DNA of 64,000 nucleotides from Closterium sp. NIES-65 (GCA_948144175.1 CANXME010000812.1:186001-250000); one strand, 5' to 3'; shown: positions 9,601-29,939, counted from the stretch's first letter. A program made the numbers and translations. Notes: a model not told the origin generated them from the letters alone.

Positions 9601-11605
9601 GTCCCCCGTTACCGACCTCCACACTGCCCTTCTTTGTACCTCTCTTTGTTGTTCTCCTCCTCCGGTATCAGTTCTCCCGTCTCCTCCTCCGTTGTCTCTT
9701 CCTGTCTCCCCTACTCCTATCTCCGACTACTACCGTGCTGTTTGCCCTGTTGTCTCCCGCGTTCTAGCCACTAGTGTCACCGATCCTCGTTTCTCTCCGT
9801 CGTCTATCTCGGCTCTCACTGCCGCTGTCGCTGACTTTGCCGCCGCCAGCCGCCTTGACTACAGCACTCGTGTGGTGCCCGCTCTGCCTACCCGTCCCCT
9901 GTCCGTCAGGGGTGAGTTTGCCCTTCGCTGAGACGTCCTAGAGGACAGGCACTCTGAGCTGGAGTACCTGGCAGTCGCTTCTCCCACTCTTTCTGCCATG
10001 CTGCTTTCCCCTGAGGGAGACCCAGACGCCCTTGACATACCGACTCCTCGCACGTACCATGAGGCAGTGTCAGGGCCGTGGGCCTCTCAGTGGAAGGTGG
10101 CCATGGACTCAGAGTTGGCGTCTTGGAGATCCACAGGCACGTACGTCGACGCAGTTCCCCTTCCCCGGGCGAATGTAGTCGATGGCATGTGGCTCTTCAA
10201 GGTGAAGCGGCCGACTAGATCACCCCCGTTGTGCCAGGCGCGCTATGTGGCGAGAGGCTTCAGTCAGCGCGAGGGAGTTGACTTCTTTCAGACCTTTGCT
10301 CCAACCCCGAAGATGACTAAACTTCGGGAGTCACTACACGTAGCAGCACAGCGTGGCTACGAGCTCCACTCTCTCGACTTCTCCACTGCTTTTCTCCAGG
10401 GACGAATGCACGAGGAGATCTGGCTACGCCGTCCTCTCGGTTTCACTGGTACTTTCCCTCGTGGGACCTAGTGGAGCCTGAGGCGACCAGATTACGGTCT
10501 CCGCCAGTCGCCCCATGAGTGGCACGACACCCTTCGCTCCACACTTCGTGACCTAGGGTTTCGCCCTTCCTCTGCTGACCCGTCACTGTTTGTTCGTGCC
10601 GGCTCCACTCCTTTCTTTATTCTCGTCTACGTCGACGACTTGGTCTTTGCTACACCAGACAGGGCAGCTTTGGCTGAGGTGAATTCCGAACTGCGGAAGA
10701 GACACACGTGCACTGACCTTGGTGAACTGCAGCGCTACCTTGGCCTGCAGATCACCAGGTAAAGAGCCGCTCGCACCATCACGTTGACGCAGTCACACAT
10801 GGTGCAACAGGTCCTTCAGCGGTTCGGGCTTCAGTACTCCACCACACAGCCCACTCCTCTTGCTGTAAACCACAGACTCACCGGCCCCTTCCCCGACGAG
10901 CCCTTTGAGCTCAGTGATCCCTACCCAAAGCTTGTTGGCTGCCTCATGTACCTAATGACATGTACTCGCCCGGACCTCGCCTACCCTCTTAGTGTCCTCT
11001 CTTGCTTTGCTGGGCCCGGGAGGCATCGTCCTGTTCACTGGACGGCTGCCGTGAGGGTGGCGAAGTACCTGGCGACTATATCAGGCATGGGGCTTATGCT
11101 TGGAGGGACTCGGCGAGTTGAGCTGACTGGCCTCTGTGACTCTTCTTACGCTGACAACGTGGAGACTCAGCGCTCGACCCAGGGTTACTGTTTCAGTCTG
11201 GGAGCTGGGGCTGTGTCGTGGAGGTCCACACGGTCGTCGTCGGTGGCTTCGTCCAGTGCAGAGGCAGGGATCTACGCCGGGGCTATGGCTGCTCAGGAGC
11301 TTCGCTGGTTGACCTTCTTGCTCGCCGACCTTGGTGAGCGACCTCGCACTGCTCCGACCTTGTTCGCTGACAACAAGGCCATGATTCTCTTGTGTCGCGA
11401 GCCTCGATTGGAGACCAAGGTGAAGCACATTGACGTCTGGTACTTCCTCCTGCGCGAGCTACAGCGACGCGGCCAGGTGCACCTGGACTTTGTGGCGTCA
11501 GAGGCCAACACTGCTGACCTCTTCACCAAGGCCTTGGCGCCTGGTGATCACCACCGGTTCTGTGTGCAATTAGGGCTTGTTGAGGCAGGTCCTCGGTTGG
11601 TGTAG
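6640..11605 (+). pseudogene. Degenerate copia polyprotein (gag deleted; protease, integrase, RT, RNase H remnants)
   Basis: A start resembling the family's gag (MASTRVL) runs straight into Gln-rich sequence and a stop, so gag seems deleted internally. Next come a variant zinc knuckle (GPCQYRILTDPGAG, C, H and C; 6825-6930) and the protease motif LDSGAS (about 7180). The integrase follows (7690-8330), with its catalytic D, D and E in recognisable contexts (LHLDVWGP, LHSDRFGEF, PQQNGVAEHR). A Gly/Ala-rich linker (8880-9200), reverse transcriptase (9990-10,760, YVDDLVFA at about 10,630) and RNase H (11,100-11,600) complete it. Several stops break it, at 7548, 7981, 8325, 9929, 10,469 and 10,760 among others, and there is a frame change between 8330 and 8890. 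It cannot make a working polyprotein. Confidence 0.9.
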
Positions 11606-11813
11606 ACTTGTTGCTTGCTCTACTTGTTGTACTTCGCTATTATATATCCTAGTGAACTCTTGAACTGGCCTTGTGGCCGCTTGCTTGTGCTCGGAATTTG
11701 TGTGGTGTCTTTGAGATCCACCATGAGCTTGTTTTGCTTCTTGCATTGACTGGTCTTGTGACCCTTTGTTCACCCTACTTGCTTTGATGCCCCTCACCTA
11801 GCCTATGGGAGTG
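11606..11813 (+). other. 3' untranslated region and polypurine tract of copia element 1
   Basis: Low-complexity CTTG-rich sequence, shared with the TRIM-like element (5820-5927) and with element 2 (51,150-51,317). It ends in CCTATGGGAGTG, the polypurine tract preceding the 3' LTR. Confidence 0.75.
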
Positions 11814-11941
11814 TGTCAAATGTTGATATTTGTGATAGGCTGTAGTGAAGTGCTCCTTAGTGAGTACAACTCAGTTAGGGTTTGCGATTTGCATCACCCA
11901 CATTCCTTAACTCATCATTCCGTTGCATTCTTACTTTGAGA
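11814..11941 (+). repeat. 3' LTR of copia element 1
   Basis: Starts TGTCAAATGTTGATATT and ends CTTTGAGA. It pairs with 3958-4085 and is followed by the target duplicate ATACA at 11,942-11,946. Confidence 0.9.
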
Positions 11942-11946
11942 ATACA

Positions 11947-12735
11947 TTAGCATCAGCTCATAGTGCTGTTTCATTCCCTAATGCTGCTCTTGTCCGCAGG
12001 CTTCACACACAAAAACCTCGTACGGTAGCTTTGCCAGGAGTCTCCTTAATGCTGCTACTATACTGCTTTTCCTGCTGTTGTTTTTGCTGCATCTGTTGCT
12101 CCTGTTGCTCCCCCTGCTGCTTCTCTGTTTCTCCAACCTGCACCAATGATGCTGCATTTCTTGCTGCTGCCGGTGCTGCGGGTGCTGGTGCTGCTGGTGC
12201 AGCTGCTGCTTCTGCTGCTGTTGCTCCTGCTGCTCCTTCTGTTGTTTCTTCTGCCTCTGCTGCTGCTCCATACACCCAAGCCCCACAAGCAGTAACTACG
12301 CTGCACCATACTCTACCGTTCTGAACCTTTAGTCATCTCTTTGCTTCGCTTGTCATGCTTCTCTGCTGCTTCTCATTCGGCCCCTGCTCCAAACATCCAT
12401 AACCCACAAGCAGCAACCGCACTGCACGGCACACCACCGTTCCAAACCAGCTTGAAATCACCTCTTGGCTTCACATGACTTTTTTCTCTGCTGCTCCTGT
12501 TCCTTTTGCTGCTTCTGCTGCTTCTGCCTTTGCTGTTCCCATTGCTGCCGCTGATTCCAATCTGCTGCTTCTGCTGCTTCCGTTGATGCCGCTGTTTCTG
12601 TTTCTTCTGCCTCTGTTGCTTTCGCTGCTTCTCCTCTTCCTGTTGTTGCTTCAGATTCCGCTGCTGCTACACCCATCCACACCGCACAAGCAGCGACCGC
12701 ACAAGCATTGTTGATCCATCTGAACCACTTTTGAG
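11947..12735 (-). repeat. Echo copies of the IMPACT last-exon 3' end
   Basis: Read on the minus strand, at least three degenerate segments (about 12,640-12,735, 12,375-12,460 and 12,255-12,320) resemble the end of the exon at 12,863-13,033. Each has the equivalent of INNAARSLLVECGY followed by a long Gln/Glu/Ala-rich stretch made of GCA/CAG triplets. They lie downstream of the stop at 12,863. They could be 3' UTR or, if spliced in, alternative C-termini. Their frames are broken relative to the intact copy. Confidence 0.7.
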
Positions 12736-12862
12736 AACTCTCATTAGGGGATTCTCAGACAGAAGAAAATTAATCAGCTGGTTTATTTTAGAAGAAGGAT
12801 TCTCGGAAGATAACTCACCATAGAAATTTCTCAAAAGAGGATTTTCATAGGCGACCTCAGGA

Positions 12863-13033
12863 TCACCGCCTAGATTTGGTAGTCTTCCATTTCAACTGCT
12901 GCTGCTTTTGCTGCTGCTGCTGCTGCTCCACATATCCGCACTCTACCAATAACGATCTCGCAGCGTTGTTGATGTGCCTGAACCGATCTGGACCCAGTAG
13001 AATTCCTCCGAACCACCTTGAAACCACAACCAC
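12863..13033 (-). CDS. IMPACT homologue, last exon
   Basis: The acceptor CTGCCAG precedes GTGGTTGTGG. The exon encodes VVVVSRWFGGILLGPDRF and HINNAARSLLVECGYV, the most conserved end of the UPF0029 domain. It ends in a Gln-rich, basic tail and a TGA at 12,865-12,863. It joins the previous exon in frame (AANV then VVVVSRW). Confidence 0.88.
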   Translation of the reverse strand: MVVVSRWFGGILLGPDRFRHINNAARSLLVECGYVEQQQQQQKQQQLKWKTTKSRR

Positions 13034-16000
13034 CTGGCAGAACGGAAGGAGAAAAATGATGTTCACTTAGACCATCAAACGGTTAAGCCATTTGCTTTTT
13101 TGCACTTTTGAGGCGCCTCAAAAGCTGTTTGCTGTTTTGCATCTGTATGCGCGCGCGCGCACGTGAGTGTGTGTGTGCGAGATGTTTGTGTGTGTGTGTG
13201 TGTGTGTGTCACATGTGTGTGTGTGTGTGTGTGTATGTGTGTGTGTGTGTGTCACAGCCCTCAAATTACCATCCTTCTCTCACCCTTCCACTCACCACAT
13301 TAGCCTCCACCACAATCTGCAGCAAAAACTCCACCATCCTCCACCATCCCTCACCATCCCTCACCACCCCTCACTCACTACATTAGCCACCCCCAAAATC
13401 TGCAGCAGATGCATCAAACTGCCCCCTGCTGCTGCCTCCCCCCAAATGGACTGTTACGTTGGCTCAAAAGAAGGAAATCTCCGCCACTCTTTATTACCCC
13501 TCACCATGCCTCACCACTGCTCACCACCACTCCCCACCACACTTCTACTCACCACATCAGCCACCCCCAAAATCTGCAGCAGATGCATCAAACTGCCCCC
13601 TGCTGCTGCCTCCCCCACCAGGTGGCTTTCAGCCAACTGGAAAACTGGAAATTTCCACCACTCCTCACCACCCTTCACCACACCTTACCACACCTTACTC
13701 CTCACCACCCCCTCTCCACTCCCCACAACAGTCCACCCGTCACTCACCACATTGGCCGCCCCCACAATCTGCAGCAGATGCATCAACCTGCCGCCTGCTG
13801 CTGCCTCCCCGTCGTCGTCATTGTCTTGAACGACCTGCTGAGAGGGGTCAGAGGGAGTAAGGAGGAGTAAGAGGGGGTAAGGGAAGGTAACAAGGAGCAC
13901 CCAGGTTTGCCCCACACCACTGTCTACCTACCCCCTGCTGCTGCCTCCCCATCATCATCATTGTCTTGAACAACCTGCAAAGAGGGGTCAGAGGGAGTAA
14001 GGAGGAGTACGAAGGATTAAGGAGTAAGAGGGAGTAAGAGGGAGTAAGTAGGAGTAAGCAGCCCCATTCGCCCCACCCACTAGCAGCCTGCCCCCTGCTG
14101 CTGCCTCCCCATCATCATCGTTGTCCTGATGACCTGCTGGGAGGGAGGCACGGAGGGAGTACGGAGTAAGAATGAGTAAGGAGGAGTACGAAGGAGTGAG
14201 AAGGCCATTCGCCCCACCTACTAGCAACCTGCTCCCTGCTGCTGCCTCGCCATCATCATCGTTGTCCTCAATGACCTGCTGGGAGGGGTCAGAGGGAGTA
14301 AGAGGGAGTAAGAGGGAGTAAGTAGGAATAAGCAGCCCCATTCGCCCCACCCACTAGCAACCTGTCCCCTGCTGCTGCCGCCCCATCATCGCCATTGTCC
14401 CGAATGACCTGCTGGGAGGGGGAAAGGGTGAGCAAGAGGGGTACGAAGGAGTAAAGAGGAGTTAGCAGCCCCATACAGCCCACCCACTCTCTGCCTGCCC
14501 CATACTGCTGCTTCCCCATCGTCGTCGTTCTCTTGAATGACCTGCTGAGAGGGGATAAGAGGGAGTAAGAGTGAGCAAGGGGGGGTGAAATGGAGTACGC
14601 TTGTTTGCCCCACACCACTAGCGACCTGCCCCATACTGCTGCTGCCTCCCCATCGTCGTCGTTCTCATGAATAACCTGCTGGGAGCAACAAGGAGACGAC
14701 TTTTGAGACGTCTAAAACATGACCTGCTGGGAGCAACAAGGAGGAACAAACAGAGTCAAATCAAACAGAGGCTAGTGACTCTCCTGCAGGATTTCCGAGT
14801 TGACTTTTGAGTCGACTCAAAAGTCAAGGAGGAACAAACAGAGTCAAGTCAAACAGAGGCTAGTGACTCTCCTGCAGGATTTCCCCTTCGCCTCACTCCC
14901 TATCACCCTGCTCCCTGCTGCTGCCTCCCCATCGTTGTCATTGCCCTGAATGACCTGCTGGGGGGGATAAGAGGGAGTAAGAGGGAGGAAGAGGGCGTGA
15001 GAGGGAGTGAGAGGGCGTGAGAGGGAGTGAGAGGGAGTGAGAGGGAGTGAGAGGGAGTGAGAGGGAGTGAGAGGGCCATTATCTAAATGACCCGATAGGC
15101 CATGCTGCTGTGATGGTGGCTCTTGAGAATCCTAAAGATCCCTCCCCCTCCCCCTCCCCCTCCCCCTCCCCCTCCCCCTCCCCCTCCCCCTCCCCCTCCC
15201 TCCTCCCCTTCCCCCTCCCTTCCCCCAGCCCTCTCTTCCCCCCTTCCCCCCACCCCCTCCCCTCCCAAACGCACGGCACTCACAGTGCTGCCATTTGAGC
15301 CAGCTGTCACAATCCTATAGGCCATGATGCCATGCGCGGCTCTTGAGAATACTCAGAAGTAACACCCCCCTCTCCCTTTCCCCCCCTACCCTCCCCTCTC
15401 TCTCCCCCCATCCCCCACCCCCCTTTTCCCCAATGTCCCGCACTCACAGTGCTTCCATTTGCACCAGCTGTCACGATCCGATAGGCCATGATGTTGTGCG
15501 TGGCGCCTGCTATCTTGCGATTGGCCAAGAGGACGTCCATCACCGCTGCCACGTCAGCAGGCGAGCCCACAGGTGCCAGGTGGGCCTGGAAAGTACCTGG
15601 AAGGTGCGGTCATGGGGAAAGGAGGGCATGTGAGTGAGGCAGTGAACTTGATGTCCCACACTCCCACTCAATCACTCATACTCTCGCTCACTCACTCAAT
15701 CACTCATACTCTTACTCACTCACTCACTCACTCTCATTCACTCACTCACTCACACTCTCACTCACTCTCTCACTCACTCACTCACACATTCTCACTCACT
15801 CACTTCTCTTCTGAGCGAGTGGAACCACATGCACAATGCCCAGCGCCCTCCTTACATCCCCCTCTCAACGGAGGTGAGATGATGTCAACAGCGCTCCTCC
15901 ATGCACAATGCCCAGCGCCCTCCCTACATCCCCCGCCTGTTGAGCTGAGGTGCTTCAAATGACACTATGCATGCACGATACCCAGCACCCTCTACCAGAC

Positions 16001-18410
16001 GACTTGTGAAGGGAATCAACTCTAATGGTGCCACTCACTCACACTCACACTCACTCACTCACTTCTCTTCTCAGTGAAAGGAACGCCATGCACAATGCCA
16101 ACAGCCCTCTCTATCTCCCCTGCCTCCTCCTCACCACTCTCCCCCACCTTCCCCTCCTCCCCTCTTCTGCCTCCTCCTCTCCTTGCTGTTGCCTCTGCCG
16201 CCGCAGCTGCTTCCACTGCTGCACCTCTTTCTGTCTCCCCTGTTGCCTCCCTGCCCTCCCCTCTGCCGTTCTCCTCTCTCTCCGTCTCCTGCTGCTCTGC
16301 CAACACAGGAGCGTGCTGCCACACCCACTGCTGCTCCTGCGCGCATGAGACGGATGGTAAGGAGTGGTTGGGAGTGGTTGGGAGAGATTGGGAGTGTTTG
16401 TGGGTGATTGGGCAGGTTCTCTCTCCTGTCTCTCCGTCTGCTGCTGCTCTGCCAACACCGGAGCGTGCTGCCACACCCACTGCTGCTCCTGCACACACGA
16501 GAGGGAGTGGGGAGGCATGGGGAGGCATGGGGAGGCATGGGGGCTGGGAGGGATGGGGACTGGGAGGCATGGGGACTGGGAGGCATGGGGACTGGGAGGC
16601 ATGGGGACTGGGAGGGATGGGGAGAGGGAAGAGAGAAAGGCAGGCAGGGACTGTGATGCATCGGATGCGGGGCGGAGCTGTGACTACTATATTGTTGAAA
16701 GGGGGTGTTGTGAATACTCCAAAAACGCGTCTGAGGCGCCTCCAAAGCATGGGATGGTGAGCTGAGCTGTGACTGTAATGCAGCCTACCTATTGTGACTG
16801 TAATGCGGATTGGGAGGGTAATCGCGTACATTACCCACCTTAATCCATTCCACCCATTGGAAAATCACCACCTCTCCACTTGCCTCCCCCTCATGTGCCC
16901 CTTCCCCTTCCCCTCCCCCTCCTCCTCCCCCTCCCCCCATCCTGTCCAGCTGGCAGCACAGCCTGCTTCTCTCTTCGTCCGAGAGCCAATCGCAGCGCGC
17001 CAGCTCAGCAACGGGGGCGGCGTGGGAGGGGTAGGCGGCCGGGAGGTGGACGAGGAGAGTGAAAGAGGGGGGTTGGTGGTGGGTGTGACTGTCCAGAGAT
17101 GTGACTGAATCGGGGTGTTGGATGGTTATCTGTTTTGGGGAGGAAGGATGGAATGGGGGGAGACGGAATGGACAAGGCATGGAGGTGCAGGAGGAGGGTG
17201 AGGGAGGGGGAGGGGTAGTGGTGGGTGTGACTGCCCAAGGATGTGACTGAATCGGGGTGTTGAATGGTTATTTAATTGGGGACGGAGAGAAGGCAAGGGG
17301 GAAGAGAGAAGGGGATGGAGAAGAGAGAAGGGAAGGGGGAAGAGAGAAGGGAAGGGGGAAGGGGAAGGGGGAAGAGACAAGGTGGGGTGATTCACGAGGA
17401 GAGTGCGGGAGAATCACTAGGAGAGTGAGGAAGGTGAGGGGAAGGGGTGGGTGTGACTGTCTAAGAATGTGACTGAATCAAGTGTTGGATGGTTATCGAT
17501 TGGTTAAGGGGATGAAACGGAGACAGGAGAGGAGAGTGAGTGAGAGGAGGGATGGAGAGTTGTCAGGAGGAGGGGGGCGGGGTTTAGGGGAGAAAAAGGG
17601 GAACGCGCAAGCAGGCAGCTGGCGACGAGTCGGGGACGGGTCGGGGACGGGTCGGGGCGAGTCGCAACGAATCAGGGCGAGTCGCGACCGGCGACGTATG
17701 CCGAATGTGTTGTTGTTGTTTCCTTTTCTTTTTATTTTTTTGAATTTTAGAAAAAACGCGATGAGCCGGACCTGCGCGCGGCATTTAAGACTTTTGAGGC
17801 GCCTAAACAATCATGAGACGCCTAACAAAGATTTTCGAGGCGCCTAAAAATTACTCAAAAGACGTCTCAAAACGCGACGAGCCAGACCTCTCAGAACGAA
17901 TGAGAATGCGGCATTCTCAGGGCATTAGCGGACGTTAGATCCGCGCAGATTCGATTTTTGAGAAATTTTACGCCGCTGAGCCACTCCAGTTCGTCAAGCG
18001 CGGCTCGGCTCGGCTTGGCTTGGCTTGGATCGGCTCGGGTCGGTCGGCTCGGCTCGGCTCGGCTTGGCTCGGTTCGGTTCGGCTCGGCTCGGCTAGGCTT
18101 GGCTCGGATCGGTTCAGGACCGAGCTCACAGCGCTCGGCGACGGGCTCGGCTCTGCAGATGGCGCGCGAGCCGACGAGTCGAGCCAATAAGTTCGGAAAT
18201 TTGAGATGCAGACGGTGATCCGCTAAGATTCGTCTCTGACGGCGTGCTCGCGACGCGTTATATTAGCGACGCGATCTGTTAGCGACGCGATCTGCTCACT
18301 CTGCAGCAGTGCTCGGCACTCGAGTACGAGAAGCAATCTGAACCGTAGATGGCCTCCAGTGCCTCCATTTCCTCCGCCTGCGCTTGCCGGTTCGCCTCCT
18401 CGTCCGCCAT
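12863..18410 (-). CDS. IMPACT/YIH1 homologue (RWD domain + UPF0029 domain), split gene
   Basis: Six exons can be pieced together on the minus strand: 18,410-18,300, about 17,075-16,839, 16,336-16,063, 15,596-15,448, 13,834-13,748 and 13,033-12,863. Together they read an RWD domain (EALEAIYGSD at the start, VHLPAAYPSHAAP and GEVVIFQWVEWIK at its end), a charged linker, and the IMPACT/UPF0029 domain (HGVPFTEKRSTFQAHL, ATHNIMAYRI, DNDDDGEAAAGGRL, SRWFGGILLGPDRF, HINNAARSLL). The phase matches across the later junctions, for example AAGAGAA/GTACTTTC gives KRSTF. Known IMPACT proteins bind GCN1 through the RWD domain and dampen GCN2 activation by amino-acid starvation. A segment between exon 1 and the second RWD exon is not located. 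Introns are full of partial exon copies and microsatellites. Identity is firm; exact exon use is not. Confidence 0.88.
13105..13124. repeat. Perfect 20-bp palindrome
   Basis: CTTTTGAGGCGCCTCAAAAG is fully self-complementary. It lies in the IMPACT intron before the last exon. It is one of a set of similar palindromes in the 12.7-30.5 kb block. Confidence 0.85.
13150..13254. repeat. (GT)n microsatellite in an IMPACT intron
   Basis: A GC/GT dinucleotide run with short interruptions, between the last two IMPACT exons. Confidence 0.9.
13290..13620 (-). repeat. 3'-end echoes of IMPACT exon 5
   Basis: On the minus strand two clear partial copies (about 13,565-13,620 and 13,383-13,445) and one poor one (about 13,296-13,330) repeat the 3' half of the exon at 13,748-13,834: GRLMHLLQI and ANV. 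Sequence resembling the following intron start is repeated with them. They lie downstream of the complete copy in the direction of transcription. Confidence 0.78.
13748..13834 (-). CDS. IMPACT homologue, exon 5 (DNDDDGEAAAG core)
   Basis: Acceptor CAGCAG at 13,840-13,835, donor GTGAGT at 13,747-13,742. It encodes VQDNDDDGEAAAGGRLMHLL and then QIVGAANV, the catalytic-like core signature of the UPF0029 family. It is the only copy in its array with both halves intact, so it is the probable functional exon. Confidence 0.85.
13930..14960 (-). repeat. Seven 5'-end echoes of IMPACT exon 5
   Basis: On the minus strand, units starting near 13,975, 14,135, 14,278, 14,412, 14,545, 14,680 and 14,957 each carry an acceptor-like end (CCAGCAG or similar) plus the beginning of the exon (DNDDDGEAAAG-like). 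They then turn into unrelated GTAAG/GAGTA-rich sequence. Spacing is roughly 130-280 bp. They lie upstream of the full exon and would provide decoy acceptors. Confidence 0.82.
14800..14827. repeat. Perfect 28-bp palindrome flanked by 60-bp direct repeats
   Basis: The core CTTTTGAGTCGACTCAAAAG is extended on both sides by TTGA/TCAA to 28 self-complementary bases. The two flanks (14,737-14,796 and 14,825-14,884) are near-identical direct repeats of about 60 bp. Confidence 0.85.
14965..15245. repeat. Purine/pyrimidine simple repeats in an IMPACT intron
   Basis: 14,965-15,075 is a run of GAGGGAGTGA units. 15,139-15,240 is a CCCCCT-rich tract. Both are strongly strand-asymmetric and non-coding. 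Confidence 0.85.
15079..15340 (-). repeat. 3'-end echoes of IMPACT exon 4
   Basis: Two partial copies on the minus strand (about 15,279-15,330 and 15,083-15,110) repeat MAYRIVTAG-like sequence. The first keeps GSTVS and a GTGAGT donor. They lie downstream of the full exon at 15,448-15,596. Confidence 0.78.
15448..15596 (-). CDS. IMPACT homologue, exon 4 (start of UPF0029 domain)
   Basis: Acceptor TTCCAG at 15,602-15,597, donor GTGAGT at 15,447-15,442. It encodes TFQAHLAPVGSPADVAAVMD, then LLANRKIAGATHNIMAYRI. The first codon is completed from the previous exon (A + GT gives Ser), restoring the family motif K-S-TFQAHLA. Confidence 0.88.
15650..16060 (-). repeat. CACT microsatellite and 3'-end echoes of IMPACT exon 3
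   Basis: 15,655-15,830 and 16,030-16,062 are (CACT)n-like runs. Between them three minus-strand partial copies (about 15,805-15,845, 15,895-15,925 and 15,970-16,000) repeat the exon 3 end (GIVHVVPLAQKRS in the best one, against GIVHGVPFTEKRS in the full exon). They lie downstream of the full exon. Confidence 0.75.
16063..16336 (-). CDS. IMPACT homologue, exon 3 (charged linker)
   Basis: Acceptor GCGCGCAG precedes EQQWVWQHAPVLAEQQ. A Glu/Gly/Ala-rich linker follows, then ERAVGIVHGVPFTEKR just before the donor GTGAGT. The last segment is the conserved lead-in to the UPF0029 domain. Confidence 0.75.
16436..16665 (-). repeat. 5'-end echo of IMPACT exon 3 and GGGAGGCATGGGGACT repeats
   Basis: 16,436-16,500 repeats the acceptor and first 16 or so codons of exon 3 on the minus strand. 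16,510-16,640 is a tandem array of about 16-bp units of the form ATGGGGACTGGGAGGC. Confidence 0.75.
16839..17075 (-). CDS. IMPACT homologue, exon 2 (C-terminal half of RWD domain)
   Basis: It encodes VHLPAAYPSHAAPVAEL, then CDWLSDEERSRLCCQLDRMG, a Gly/Glu insert of about 20 residues, and GEVVIFQWVEWIK. This is the typical RWD pattern (YPxxxP, then LSxEE, then a helix ending in FQWVEW). The donor is GTGGGTAA at 16,838-16,831; the upstream boundary near 17,075 is approximate. The glycine-rich insert inside a compact domain is unusual. Confidence 0.8.
17076..17510 (-). repeat. Three tandem copies of intron / exon 2 5' flank
   Basis: A segment containing GTGTGACTG...ATGTGACTGAATC and TGTTGGATGGTTAT occurs at about 17,072-17,136, 17,217-17,280 and 17,443-17,500. 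At 17,190-17,215 a degraded match to the exon 2 start (TLLLHLHA, compare TLLVHLPA) is visible. These are upstream echoes of exon 2. Confidence 0.7.
17511..18299 (-). other. First intron of the IMPACT homologue
   Basis: No further exon can be supported here, though the middle of the RWD domain must be encoded somewhere. 17,780-17,875 holds several decayed copies of the CTTTTGAGGCGCC-type palindrome. 17,998-18,115 is a GGCTC/GGCTT pentanucleotide array. 18,250-18,295 has repeated GCGACGCG. Confidence 0.5.
18300..18410 (-). CDS. IMPACT homologue, exon 1 (start codon and RWD N-terminus)
   Basis: ATG at 18,410-18,408 opens MADEEANRQAQAEEMEALEA, then IYGSDCFSYSSAEHC. The pattern E-x-EALEAIYG is the hallmark RWD start. 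A GTGAGC donor follows at 18,299-18,294. The exon is short and easily missed; domain match and position set the start. Confidence 0.82.
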
Positions 18411-19281
18411 GGCTTTAAACCCGTGATCTACAGCCCGTGATCTACGGCTCGTGATCTAAGACCCGTGATCTACGACTGAGACTCCCGTGACGGATGACTA
18501 AAGACGTCTCCGACCTACTATGACTACTATGGTTACGGGTGTGCGTGGAGGAGTCTACAGGTGAATAGGCGATTCTGAGCAGCACCAATTAGGCAGCTCG
18601 AGAAATGGATGCTAGAAGCATGTATCGAGGAAAATGGATGTGCCCCGCGCGCAGAAGAGCATACGGGCCATGAGACTCATCGCCGACTCGCAAATTTTAC
18701 GTTGTAGCGTAACGTTTCTTTTGTAACACAACATCAAGAAGCATAAAAAGCGAACGATCATATTACAACTTGATAAGAAGATAAATTTATTTAGAGAATG
18801 TTTAATTTTGAAAAATACATATATTTCAGGTGTTTTTAATGATTTTAATCTTATTATAATATATTATTACACATCTATGTATCAATAAGGTGTTCCCTAA
18901 ATCTGAATGACGATATATTAAGATTGGAGATGCTCTAAATGATTCAGTTCACTCACAACATAAGTGTCCTACCACTCCCTGTCAGTCCTCCGTTCGCTCG
19001 CAACCCAACCCAACGCCTCCGCGCCGCAATTCTCGCCGCCAGATTTATCCCCAACTCGGCAGGCTACGAACCTGGTGAACCAGGGGCGGTCTGGGCTCGC
19101 ATTGGTAGCTCGTTCCTGCAACTCGCTCGTGTTAGCCATCAATTGGCCCTTTTAGAGGCGTGGCCATCAACCACGCGAATGTCATACTTCGCCTCTCACT
19201 CTCGCCTGATCGCGAGGTTGGCTATAGAGTCACTTCATATACTTGGCCCTGCCGGCCGCGCTTCCCGTTAGAATCACCCGA
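18411..19281. promoter_or_regulatory. Shared intergenic region between divergent host genes
   Basis: About 870 bp lie between the two start codons. 18,421-18,480 has four repeats of the form CCGTGATCTACGGCT. 18,700-18,940 is an AT-rich island in a GC-rich block (TTTATTTAGAGAATG, ATATATTATTACAC) with no coding. It is the likely bidirectional promoter. 18,960-19,270 has an open frame whose end (SHSRLIARL) echoes the next gene's N-terminus. No individual factor site can be assigned. Confidence 0.5.
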
Positions 19282-29932
<10,651 letters not shown>

Positions 29933-29939
29933 GGTCGCT

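Larger units (their letters stand above)
3958..11941 (+). mobile_element. Copia element 1, complete ends but degenerate
   Basis: A 5' LTR at 3958-4085 and a 3' LTR at 11,814-11,941 (128 bp each) are flanked by the 5-bp direct repeat ATACA (3953-3957 and 11,942-11,946), so both ends are defined. I count about 14 differences between the LTRs (about 11%), so the insertion is old. Inside are a primer-binding site, a GC-rich leader interrupted by a young non-autonomous element (4607-6059), a remnant polyprotein with many stops and no recognisable gag, and a polypurine tract. The LTRs start TG but end GA. Confidence 0.92.

Noticed and set aside
13108-14634. His/Pro/Ser-rich plus-strand frames
   Set aside because: They are antisense to the IMPACT intron and exon echoes; the minus strand carries the conserved protein motifs.
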